The notes: generated from the sequence alone by a model not told the origin. Positions 1 to 5,990 are shown, numbered from the stretch's first letter. The stretch: 6,053 nucleotides of DNA from Saprospiraceae bacterium (GCA_004297645.1 SCUG01000710.1:1-6053); one strand, 5' to 3'. Made by a program: numbers and translations.

Positions 1-1095
1 ATCGAGCCTTACGCCGCTGCCAAAGAATACTACGATGAAACCACTTTCCGTAACATCGAACTGCTCCAAATCGCGGCGGGCTTCAACCGCTTGGCGGGCA
101 TTTTTGAAAACAACGGCGAAGCCGGGCTGACGAAAGCCAAAGAACAACTCAGCCGCAGGCTCGATGGTTTTTACAAAAACTACCGGCCCGAAATTGACCA
201 GCAGGTGTTTGCCGCTTTGATGGAATTGATGGTGGAAAAGGTACCGCACAGTTTCCTCCCCGGCTCCTTAGTGAACAAGGTTTCAGAAAAAAGCAGTGCC
301 GAAGCGTATGCAGCCCAATTATACGACAGCTCCTGGCTGACCGATCCGGCAAAAGCGAAGGCCATCCTGGGAATGGCTACCGGCGACGTGATGAAAGCCA
401 TCCAAAACGACAACTTCTGCCAATTGGCCAAAGCCCTCGCCGACACTTACAACGAGAAGGTTTCCAGCAAATACAACGAACTGAACGAACGCATCGAATC
501 CCTGCAACAGACCTACATGAAGGCATTGATGGAGGTTTTCCCCAAACGCCGCTTTTACCCCGACGCCAACGGCACCATGCGGGTCAGCTATGGAAGGGTG
601 CAGTCGTACCGGCCCCGGGATGCGGTGAGCTATTTCTCCAGGACTTACCTGGAGGGCGTCATGGAGAAATACGTCCCCGGCGACTACGAGTTCGACGTGC
701 CGGAGAAGTTGCGCCAGCTTTATGCCGCAAAAGACTACGGCCCTTATGCCGAAAACGGCAAAATGCCCGTTTGCTTCCTCGGCTCCAACCACACCACCGG
801 CGGCAACTCCGGCAGCCCCGCCATTGACGCCTACGGCAACCTCGTCGGCCTCAACTTCGACCGGGTTTGGGAAGGCACCATGAGCGATTACAACTTTGAT
901 GAAACCATCTGCCGCAACATCATGGTGGACATCCGCTACGTGCTGTTTATTGTGGACAAACTCGGAGGGGCCGGCCACTTGGTCAAGGAAATGACTCTGG
1001 TTCACCCGAAGGATATGAAAAGCAATGTGCAAAAGAAATTTTCCACCAAACCAAAGGTCAAAGAAGCACAATCCGTAGAGGAGAACAAGCAATGA
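1..1095 (+). CDS. S46-family dipeptidyl-peptidase, DPP11-type, C-terminal half (5' partial)
   Basis: The frame is open from base 1, so the gene begins upstream; 364 codons remain of a family usually near 700-720 residues. S46 enzymes are periplasmic or surface serine exopeptidases that remove dipeptides from peptide N-termini and feed amino-acid catabolism. The visible part starts with the helical region and runs into the second half of the chymotrypsin-like fold. The nucleophile motif TGGNSGSPAID is at 796-828, with the catalytic Ser at 808-810 (residue 270 here). The catalytic His and Asp would lie upstream and cannot be checked. Eighteen residues after the Ser, in the segment GLNFDRVWEG, is an Arg (862-864). 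In known enzymes this position is Gly in DPP7 (hydrophobic P1) and Arg in DPP11 (Asp/Glu P1), so acidic specificity is inferred. The family-typical VDIRYVLFIVDKLGGAGHL segment follows, and the end looks intact. A terminator-like hairpin lies just downstream. Confidence 0.93.
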   Translation: MEPYAAAKEYYDETTFRNIELLQIAAGFNRLAGIFENNGEAGLTKAKEQLSRRLDGFYKNYRPEIDQQVFAALMELMVEKVPHSFLPGSLVNKVSEKSSAEAYAAQLYDSSWLTDPAKAKAILGMATGDVMKAIQNDNFCQLAKALADTYNEKVSSKYNELNERIESLQQTYMKALMEVFPKRRFYPDANGTMRVSYGRVQSYRPRDAVSYFSRTYLEGVMEKYVPGDYEFDVPEKLRQLYAAKDYGPYAENGKMPVCFLGSNHTTGGNSGSPAIDAYGNLVGLNFDRVWEGTMSDYNFDETICRNIMVDIRYVLFIVDKLGGAGHLVKEMTLVHPKDMKSNVQKKFSTKPKVKEAQSVEENKQ

Positions 1096-1104
1096 GTTGG
1101 CATG

Positions 1105-1136
1105 ATTGCCTGGGGCACTTCAAGTGCCCAGGCAAT
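1105..1136 (+). terminator. Strong hairpin after the S46 peptidase, likely intrinsic terminator
   Basis: The left arm ATTGCCTGGGGCAC (1105-1118) pairs with GTGCCCAGGCAAT (1124-1136) around a TTCAA loop, with a single bulged G on the left. It starts ten bases after the peptidase stop codon and is followed by a short, imperfect T-rich stretch (TTTGTCGT). It most likely ends the peptidase transcript and isolates it from the adaptor gene. It also argues against translation of the adaptor starting at the overlapping ATG at 1092, because the hairpin would then sit inside the coding sequence. Confidence 0.65.
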
Positions 1137-1169
1137 TTGTCGTCATTCGGTCTGCAAATCAAATTCACC

Positions 1170-2165
1170 ATGCAAATTCATAAAAACCAATTCGGAAAAC
1201 TGAGGAACTTGGTTTTCATCAGCTTATTTTCGCTGGCTGGCTGCCAATCAAAAAAAGAAGCGGCCCCTGCCCCCGGCGGCCAGGGTGGCGCTATGCGGGG
1301 TGGCCCGATCCAAGTCGAGGCTTTTATTGTGAGAACCAAAAACCTCGTTGAGAACCTCGAAGTGCCCGGCACCCTCCAAGCCTTTGAAGAAACGGAAATC
1401 CGCCCCGAAATCTCCGGCAGGCTTGTAAGGCTGAACATCACAGAAGGCGGCGTAGTATCAAAAGGCGACCTGCTCGCCAAGCTCTTCGACGAAGACTTGC
1501 AAGCCCAACTGAAGAAGCTGCAAGTGCAGCTCGAAATTGCCAAAAAAACCCTCGAACGCCAGCGGGAATTATTGAAAATCCAGGGCATCAGCCAGCAGGA
1601 AGTGGACCTGAGCGAACTCCAGGCCAACAACATCAAAGCCGACATGGAACTGGTGCGGGTGAGCATTTCAAAAACTGAAATCCGGGCGCCCTACGCCGGG
1701 CGGCTCGGCTTGCGCAACGTCAGCCTCGGCGCTTACCTCACCCCCACAACCCTGCTCACCACCCTGCGGCAGGTGAACCAACTCAAACTCGACTTCACCG
1801 TGCCGGAAAAATACGGCGAGGTCTTCCGCCGGGGCAAAGCGGTGAGCTTCACCGTTGCGGGTTCCAAACGCACGTTTACCGCCGCCGTGCTCGCCACCGA
1901 AGCGGCCATCGAAGCGGCCACCCGCACGCTGAAAGTGCGGGCTTCCGTCGCTGGCAACGACCCGGCGCTGCTGCCCGGCGCTTTCGCCAAAGTGCTACTG
2001 AAACTGGGCGGCGGCGGCGGCTCGCTCATCGTGCCTACCCGCGCCGCCAACGAGGTCAATCCATACGAATGGCTGAAAACAACGCTGGAGAAAAACCTTC
2101 AACTAAATTACCGGAACTGCATTCGCCAGTGCCGGGGTATCGGCCAGAGGCGTAGCTCCCCGTAA
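1170..2165 (+). pseudogene. RND efflux periplasmic adaptor lipoprotein, C-terminus replaced by IS66 transposase tail
   Basis: This is a membrane-fusion (HlyD/AcrA-type) adaptor, which joins an inner-membrane RND pump to an outer-membrane channel. I start it at ATG 1170 (331 codons): this gives a short basic N-terminus, a hydrophobic stretch and the lipobox LAGC with Cys25, hence a lipid-anchored protein. The in-frame ATG at 1092 would add 26 uncharacteristic residues across a hairpin. Domains in order: Gly/Pro-rich linker 31-46; first lipoyl half about 75-105 (EIRPEISGRLVRLNI, then GGVVSKGDLLAKL); coiled-coil hairpin about 106-165; second lipoyl half about 167-200 (KTEIRAPYAGRLG); beta-barrel about 205-288 ending SLIVPT. 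Normal adaptors continue with a membrane-proximal domain of some 50-70 residues. Here, from about residue 294, the sequence instead reads NEVNPYEWLKTTLEK, typical of the end of IS66 transposases, and then runs out of frame to a stop at 2163. No pump gene follows, so the protein is probably non-functional. Confidence 0.85.
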
Positions 2166-2215
2166 AGGTAAAGGGCGGCTGGTGGTGGGGAATATGGGGT
2201 TGGCCGGAGGCTTAC
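2049..2215 (+). mobile_element. IS66-family remnant: transposase C-terminal tail plus right terminal end
   Basis: Codons 2058-2093 read NPYEWLKTTLEK, resembling the conserved C-terminal end of the IS66 transposase (TnpC). Just after it, in another frame (2105-2122), comes KLPELH, resembling the family's closing KLPELLP; the frame change implies a small indel, so the remnant is decayed. About 60 bases past the stop of that frame (TAG 2153-2155), the sequence ends in GGCCGGAGGCTTAC. Read from the other strand this begins GTAAGCCTCCGG, matching the GTAA-type ends of IS66 elements, which places the outer end at 2215. The left end, the accessory genes and nearly all of the transposase are missing. 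The left boundary is approximate: it lies between the last adaptor-like residues (about 2039-2048) and 2058. The assignment rests on recognised motifs, not a database match. Confidence 0.6.
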
Positions 2216-2310
2216 CTTGATTCTTGGAATCCTGTGCATTTTACGGTTGTCTCAGAAGTGTAGCGCAGCGTCTTTTACCTGTTTGGGACTTTTACGCCTG
2301 CCATAAAAAA
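2216..2310. other. Non-coding spacer between IS66 end and the mobA-like gene
   Basis: These bases lie between the convergent adaptor/IS remnant and the MobA-like gene. I see no open frame of note and no sign of the missing adaptor C-terminus or of an RND pump. A small inverted repeat GATTC-TTG-GAATC begins about four bases outside the IS end, followed by a stretch containing AGAAGTGTAGCGCAGCG that looks more like a dispersed intergenic repeat than a regulatory site. Origin unknown. Confidence 0.4.
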
Positions 2311-3480
2311 TCAAACCTGTTTCCCTAACAATTTCAACACCTCTTTCACCTCTTCCGGTGTGTTGACATTGCGCAGTGCATCGGGATTGGGAGCTTCCAG
2401 CAAACGCGCGGGCGAGTTAATCAGCACCTTGCGCGGGCAGGAATAACCCTGCGCCAAAAACTGAAACAACACCGGGTAGCTCTTCGGCTCCCAAATGGCC
2501 ACCAATGGTTCCGGGAATTCATCCTTTGGGCTGCGAAATGCCGTGGCAATGGCCGAAGGGTCTCTGTTTTCCACCAAAAAACGCAGAGTGGATTCGTCGA
2601 GCATTGGCAGGTCGCAGGCCACCGCCAGCCAGGCCGTGTCCGGCTCCTTCTGAAAAGCAGAGAGCAGCGCCCCCATCGGCCCGAGGTGCAGAAACGAATC
2701 CACCAACAGCGGGTAATCCAGCAACAACGTCGCCGTCTGGTCGGGGCGGCAAGAGAGGAACACCTCTGTGCAAACCCCCGTGAGCTGCCGTAACATATAA
2801 TCGCGCTGCGGCACTCCGTGGTATTCGAGCTGACTCTTATCCTGCCGCATGCGACGGCTTTTTCCTCCGGCGAGCACTATGCCCTTCAGGGAGGGCACGG
2901 CGGCTTCCATTTTTTCCCTGAAAAAGGCTTCTATTTTTTTGAAATCATTGAATTGGAAGGTGGAAATTGATGACCAGTGACAGGTTTTGGCGAGGTGTTC
3001 CTTTAAAAATGGGGGAATTTCTGTCACCCCTTCCGTCAGCAAAATCAACACGACATTAGTCAAGCGGTCTAGTTTTCGTTTCAGCGAATCTTCTTTCATC
3101 GAGTCAATAACCACCACCTGGCTTTTGGCGGAAAAATGGTTGCCGTTTACCAGCACGAGGTCTGTGTTGTTGAATAAAGTGCGGTATTGAAAGGTACCCA
3201 ATTTTTCGCTCCGGTCGAAGCGGTGAAAGCCTATCTTATCGGTGTACGTCAGATGGGCACCGGCGGCTAAGGCGGGTACGGCATCGCTGCCATCGCTGCT
3301 CGTGTGGTCAGCATCTACGTATGCCACGTTCCAGATGGGCGACAGGGCTTTGGTGAGATTGAATGCCAGCTCTTTGATGTTGCCGCAGGGCGTGCCGAGA
3401 ATGGCCCACTCGTGCCGCCCGAAATCGCCAAAATCGGGGCGGTTGAGGGCAGCGTGTTTTTTATGTTTTTCCGCATCCAT
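2311..3480 (-). CDS. MobA-like molybdenum cofactor nucleotidyltransferase with extra N-terminal domain
   Basis: The protein has 389 residues, about twice the length of a plain MobA. The C-terminal half (about 197-389) is a MobA/NTP-transferase domain of the kind that transfers a nucleotide from GTP or CTP to molybdopterin in the cytoplasm. Visible motifs are GIVLAGGKSRRMRQDKS (200-216), the HLGPMGALLSAF segment (265-276), the metal-binding ACDLP (288-292) and the closing NVNTPEE (371-377). The signature normally reads RMGxDK; here position 212 is Arg (CGG, 2845-2847). The N-terminal half (about 1-195) has an alpha/beta pattern beginning WAILGTPCGNIKELA, followed by VAYVDADH. It resembles a P-loop or MobB-like domain, but the Walker A Gly-Lys-Thr/Ser is absent, so nucleotide binding there is doubtful. 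The start at 3480 has no Shine-Dalgarno sequence. With moaC on the same strand, a role in molybdenum cofactor synthesis is likely; whether the product is the guanine or cytosine dinucleotide form cannot be told. Confidence 0.82.
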   Translation of the reverse strand: MDAEKHKKHAALNRPDFGDFGRHEWAILGTPCGNIKELAFNLTKALSPIWNVAYVDADHTSSDGSDAVPALAAGAHLTYTDKIGFHRFDRSEKLGTFQYRTLFNNTDLVLVNGNHFSAKSQVVVIDSMKEDSLKRKLDRLTNVVLILLTEGVTEIPPFLKEHLAKTCHWSSISTFQFNDFKKIEAFFREKMEAAVPSLKGIVLAGGKSRRMRQDKSQLEYHGVPQRDYMLRQLTGVCTEVFLSCRPDQTATLLLDYPLLVDSFLHLGPMGALLSAFQKEPDTAWLAVACDLPMLDESTLRFLVENRDPSAIATAFRSPKDEFPEPLVAIWEPKSYPVLFQFLAQGYSCPRKVLINSPARLLEAPNPDALRNVNTPEEVKEVLKLLGKQV

Positions 3481-3512
3481 ATTTTGCGATTATTAAAAAC
3501 TGCCGTTTTCTG

Positions 3513-3520
3513 CAAAGGTG
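3513..3520 (-). promoter_or_regulatory. Weak candidate -7 box upstream of the mobA-like gene
   Basis: On the minus strand the 56-base gap between the T9SS protein gene and the MobA-like gene contains CACCTTTG, one mismatch from the Bacteroidota -7 consensus TAnnTTTG. An ATTG lies 17 bases upstream of it, a little closer than the usual 19-21. It could give the MobA-like gene its own transcript in addition to read-through from moaC. Confidence 0.22.
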
Positions 3521-3536
3521 TTTGAAGTGGGGCTTG

Positions 3537-4400
3537 TCAATTTTTTATAAATTTTGAAGCCCCGGCCGCACCATTCTGAAAAACTACATTTACGCAATAT
3601 ATGCCAGCCCCTAACTCGCTAACATCTATTGAACGAATATCGGATTCATTTATCAGGATGCAGGTTCTGCCACTTAGGTCTGTCAATTCAGCATTTATAA
3701 CCTTCCAGCCACCGTCAGGATTGATTTTTAGTTCATCCCGGCCCGGGTTAGGGTGTATGGAAAACCCTTCATCTGTGGCGTACCATTGCGTTGTATTGGT
3801 CAATTGGCAATTGCCTGTTTCATACTCGACGGAGCCATCTTTATGGTAACAATTTAAGTTGTTCCAACAGTCAAGAGAAAACATGTACCGGGTATTCATG
3901 GCTGACAATTCACTGCCTATGCCTTCCGTCCAATATGTTCTGACATCTAAATTAGAAGCATCGCCTAATTCTATTCTCTTTCTCTTTTCGCCGGAATATA
4001 ATGTGACAGAGTCAATTGAAATAACTTCCAAAAGTAGGGGTGAAGAAGGCTCTCCGACTTCAAATTGCTCGCCTGCCCCGGCATTGAAATCATAAATCAA
4101 GAACTCCGCTTCATTCAGATTGGGTTTCAGAAACACCTTCCCATTCATTTCCCGGTAATACTCCCCCAAAGGAAAGATTGGACTGGAGTTGTTGGTAATT
4201 AGTTGGCGATAACCCAAGCCGCCTATTTCTACAATTTTCCCAAAGTAATAATCGTAGGTGGCACAATCTATTTCTCCTTGAGAAAAAGAATAGCAACAAT
4301 CGTCAATATACCATTCGTTCGAAGTGGTTACGAATGATTGACATTTAGCGGTGCCATAAGTTAGCAATACAATTGTCAGTAATAATAATTTTGCTTTCAT
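3537..4400 (-). CDS. Short secreted protein with type IX secretion C-terminal sorting domain
   Basis: The protein has 287 residues. Residues 1-20 are a signal peptide (MKAKLLLLTIVLLTYGTAKC), with cleavage probably just before QS; the Cys does not sit in a proper lipobox. The C-terminal 75 or so residues are a T9SS type A sorting domain: FSIHPNPGRDELKI (213-226), then LTDLSGR (239-245), IDVSELGAGIYCVNV (258-272) and a final SKFIKN. Such domains direct export across the outer membrane, usually with anchoring to the surface. The central part (about 21-205) shows beta-rich sequence with YYREMNGKVFLKP and LIYDFNAGAGEQFEV, a pattern seen in many uncharacterised Bacteroidota exported proteins, and several Cys (35, 36, 46, 178, 184, 198) that might form disulfides. 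I recognise no catalytic motif. Its base composition is visibly more AT-rich than its neighbours. It lies 30 bases after moaC and 56 bases before the MobA-like gene, so co-transcription is possible despite the unrelated role. Confidence 0.85.
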   Translation of the reverse strand: MKAKLLLLTIVLLTYGTAKCQSFVTTSNEWYIDDCCYSFSQGEIDCATYDYYFGKIVEIGGLGYRQLITNNSSPIFPLGEYYREMNGKVFLKPNLNEAEFLIYDFNAGAGEQFEVGEPSSPLLLEVISIDSVTLYSGEKRKRIELGDASNLDVRTYWTEGIGSELSAMNTRYMFSLDCWNNLNCYHKDGSVEYETGNCQLTNTTQWYATDEGFSIHPNPGRDELKINPDGGWKVINAELTDLSGRTCILINESDIRSIDVSELGAGIYCVNVVFQNGAAGASKFIKN

Positions 4401-4430
4401 GACCTTGTATTTAATGGTTAGCGTGGCAGG

Positions 4431-4922
4431 TTATTTTAAGTCTGGCTTTCTTTTAAAATCGCTCTTGCCTCCCGTTTTTTCCATGAGCATGGTCTCCCGG
4501 ATGACGATGTCGTGGGAGAAGGCCTTGCACATGTCGTAGATGGTCAGGGCTGCCACCGAGGCGCCGGTGAGCGCTTCCATTTCCACGCCGGTTTTAGCGG
4601 TGAGGCTGGCAGTGCAATCTATCACCACCTGCTTTTTTTCGTTCAGTGAAATATGAACCTGGCAGTTTTCCAAGCCGAGCGGGTGGCAGAGGGGGATGAG
4701 TTCGCCAGTGCGTTTGGCGGCCATTACCCCGGCGATGATGGCCGTCTGAAACACAGGGCCTTTTTTCGAACGAATGTCGCCGCCCTCGAAATGGCGGAGT
4801 ATTGCGTCGTCTAATTCGACGACGCTGCGGGCCGTCGCCGTGCGGCGAGTCACTGCTTTGGCACTTACGTCCACCATGGAAGGGTTTCCAGCGGAATCTA
4901 TGTGTGTGAATTTTTTTGACAT
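4431..4922 (-). CDS. moaC: Cyclic pyranopterin monophosphate synthase MoaC
   Basis: MoaC works with the radical-SAM enzyme MoaA in the first stage of molybdenum cofactor synthesis, converting 3',8-cyclo-7,8-dihydro-GTP into cyclic pyranopterin monophosphate in the cytoplasm. The protein has 163 residues against 161 in Escherichia coli. Motifs in order: MVDVSAK (16-22); KKGPVFQTAIIAGVMAAKRT (53-72), leading into ELIPLCHPL (74-82); KTGVEMEALTGASVAALTIY (110-129); DMCKA (130-134); and EKTGGKSD (148-155). Asp130 and Lys133 match the essential E. coli Asp128 and Lys131, and Lys53 matches Lys51, so the active site looks complete. The ATG at 4922 gives the conserved N-terminus (FTHIDSAGNPSMVDVS); no Shine-Dalgarno sequence is present. 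It is the first of three minus-strand genes and is divergent from purQ, with 221 bases between them. MoaA and the remaining Moco genes are not in the window. Confidence 0.97.
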   Translation of the reverse strand: MSKKFTHIDSAGNPSMVDVSAKAVTRRTATARSVVELDDAILRHFEGGDIRSKKGPVFQTAIIAGVMAAKRTGELIPLCHPLGLENCQVHISLNEKKQVVIDCTASLTAKTGVEMEALTGASVAALTIYDMCKAFSHDIVIRETMLMEKTGGKSDFKRKPDLK

Positions 4923-4953
4923 TTTTTGGCGTGTTGGCGCATTGGTCAGTTGC

Positions 4954-4983
4954 GCAAGTTAGGAATTTTGGGGGAAAGGCAAT
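4954..4983 (-). promoter_or_regulatory. Candidate moaC promoter (imperfect -7 and -33 boxes)
   Basis: On the minus strand, TAACTTGC (4954-4961) resembles the Bacteroidota -7 box TAnnTTTG but lacks one T. An ATTG (4980-4983) lies 18 bases upstream, close to the usual -33 distance. It sits 31 bases ahead of the moaC start codon. No molybdenum-cofactor riboswitch fold was evident to me in the leader, which is too short for one if this promoter is right. Confidence 0.3.
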
Positions 4984-5081
4984 AGGAGAAATTTGAATCC
5001 CCAACATGCCGGCACGCTAAAGCGTCCACAAGTGATTAGAGTCTCTGCACCAAATTGGGATTACTACCTGCATATTTTGGC

Positions 5082-5089
5082 TAACTTTG
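5082..5089 (+). promoter_or_regulatory. purQ promoter -7 box (TAACTTTG)
   Basis: TAACTTTG is an exact match to the TAnnTTTG -7 element of Bacteroidota primary promoters. It lies 54 bases before the purQ start, leaving a leader of roughly 45 bases. The upstream -33 element (expected TTTG 19-21 bases away) is poor: the nearest candidate is ATTG at 5054-5057, 24 bases away. I saw no purine-riboswitch-like structure in the leader. Confidence 0.5.
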
Positions 5090-5143
5090 CGGCCCTTAAG
5101 ATTATAATTCAAACAGGCCTCCGGGCCGCTCAACATTTTCACC

Positions 5144-5857
5144 ATGAAATTTGGCGTCGTTATTTTCCCGGGTTCCAATTGCGACCACGACATGCTCCAC
5201 GTTTTGGGCAACGTCATGCAGCAGGAAGTCATCGAACTCTGGCACAAGGATACGTCTTTATCCGGCTTCGACACCAGCGATTGTGTGGTGCTGCCCGGCG
5301 GGTTTTCGTTTGGCGATTACCTCCGGGCGGGAGCCATTGCCCGATTCTCCCCACTGATGAACGCCGTCATCGAATTTGCCAATGGCGGCGGACAGGTGCT
5401 CGGAATCTGCAACGGGTTTCAGGTGCTTTGCGAGGCTGGCTTGTTGCCGGGCGTGTTGCTTCGCAATGAGGGGCAGAAGTTTATCTGCAAAAATGTTTGG
5501 CTCAAAACCATGACCCAAAATTCGGCACTCACCACTCGCACCCGGCCCAATGTGCCCCTGAAAATCCCCATCGCCCACGCCGAAGGCCGCTATTACACTG
5601 ACCAGGCTACGCTGCAAGAACTCGAAGCCAACGACCAGATTCTTTTTAAATATTGTGATGAACAAGGCAACGTGACCCCCGAAGCCAATCCCAACGGCAG
5701 TTTGCACAACATCGCCGGCATCTGCAACAAAGGCCGCAATGTGTTCGGCATGATGCCCCACCCAGAACGGGCCTCCGAACTCATGCTCGGCAATGACGAC
5801 GGGAAAATACTCTTCGAGTCGCTTGTGGAAACGGCCCGGATAGAAGCCCTGGCCTGA
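5144..5857 (+). CDS. purQ: Phosphoribosylformylglycinamidine synthase, glutaminase subunit PurQ
   Basis: PurQ is the class I glutamine amidotransferase subunit of FGAM synthase, releasing ammonia from glutamine for PurL in the fourth step of de novo purine synthesis (cytoplasm). The 237 residues fit the stand-alone form. Motifs: N-terminal FGVVIFPGSNCDHD (3-16); LPGGFSFGDYLRAGAIARFS (50-69); the nucleophile elbow GICNGFQVL with Cys89 (codon 5408-5410); PIAHAEGRYY; and MPHPER with His206 and Glu208 completing the Cys-His-Glu triad. All catalytic residues are present. The ATG at 5144 gives the standard N-terminus; it lacks a Shine-Dalgarno sequence, as is usual in this phylum. A separate PurQ implies a small PurL and a PurS elsewhere, since many other bacteria, including some Bacteroidota, carry one long PurL with a built-in glutaminase. 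No other purine gene is in the window; the gene appears to be transcribed from its own promoter. Confidence 0.97.
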   Translation: MKFGVVIFPGSNCDHDMLHVLGNVMQQEVIELWHKDTSLSGFDTSDCVVLPGGFSFGDYLRAGAIARFSPLMNAVIEFANGGGQVLGICNGFQVLCEAGLLPGVLLRNEGQKFICKNVWLKTMTQNSALTTRTRPNVPLKIPIAHAEGRYYTDQATLQELEANDQILFKYCDEQGNVTPEANPNGSLHNIAGICNKGRNVFGMMPHPERASELMLGNDDGKILFESLVETARIEALA

Positions 5858-5860
5858 GCA

Positions 5861-5876
5861 GCTGTTTTAATACAGC
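5861..5876 (+). terminator. Small hairpin after purQ, weak terminator candidate
   Basis: GCTGT (5861-5865) pairs with ACAGC (5872-5876) around a six-base loop, three bases after the purQ stop codon. The stem is short and no T-run follows directly (a TTTTT appears only at 5893), so termination here is uncertain. Confidence 0.25.
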
Positions 5877-5898
5877 CGCTGAGACCCCGCTCTTTTTG

Positions 5899-5906
5899 TA
5901 ACTTTG
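5899..5906 (+). promoter_or_regulatory. Second exact -7 box (TAACTTTG) downstream of purQ
   Basis: The same octamer as in the purQ promoter recurs here, in the sequence GTAACTTTGCCGG. No good -33 element stands at the expected distance, and no open frame starts nearby. It may drive a gene beyond the window or a small transcript, or it may be chance. Confidence 0.25.
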
Positions 5907-5963
5907 CCGGGGTTGGCCACGTAACAAAAAACGGCTGTGGCGAATAGTTGCGCCATTCCTTTT

Positions 5964-5971
5964 TACCTTTG
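5964..5971 (+). promoter_or_regulatory. Exact -7 box (TACCTTTG) near the right edge
   Basis: TACCTTTG matches TAnnTTTG exactly and is followed by an AT-rich stretch, as is usual around a transcription start. The -33 element is not clear. It points rightward, to whatever gene lies past the window end. Confidence 0.35.
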
Positions 5972-5990
5972 AAAATTATTTTTTGTACCC

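Noticed and set aside
319..1092. 257-codon open frame on the minus strand opposite the S46 peptidase
   Set aside because: It is a shadow: composition is a repetitive Val/Ala/Gly/His mix without motifs, while the plus strand carries a clear peptidase family sequence.
1092..1169. Upstream in-frame start for the adaptor, overlapping the peptidase stop as ATGA
   Set aside because: The added 26 residues would spoil the lipoprotein signal and be encoded across the terminator hairpin; ATG 1170 gives a textbook lipobox with Cys25.
2505..2783. Plus-strand and minus-strand small frames inside the MobA-like gene
   Set aside because: Pro/Arg/Ala-rich shadow translations of a GC-rich coding region with no motifs.
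5014..5025. ACGCTAAAGCGT near-palindrome in the moaC-purQ spacer as an operator or PurR-like site
   Set aside because: Short, imperfect in the centre, single copy, and not placed over either candidate promoter; insufficient to call a site.
5090..5143. Purine riboswitch in the purQ leader
   Set aside because: The leader is only about 50 bases and lacks the paired helices and loop sequences of that riboswitch.
4993..5469. 158-codon plus-strand frame running into purQ, and the minus-strand frame 5258-5761
   Set aside because: Both overlap the fully recognisable PurQ in other frames and show no family motif.
5885..5912. CCCCG...CGGGG pairing downstream of purQ as a terminator
   Set aside because: Five-base stem with an 18-base loop and no following T-run; weaker than chance structures in GC-rich DNA.
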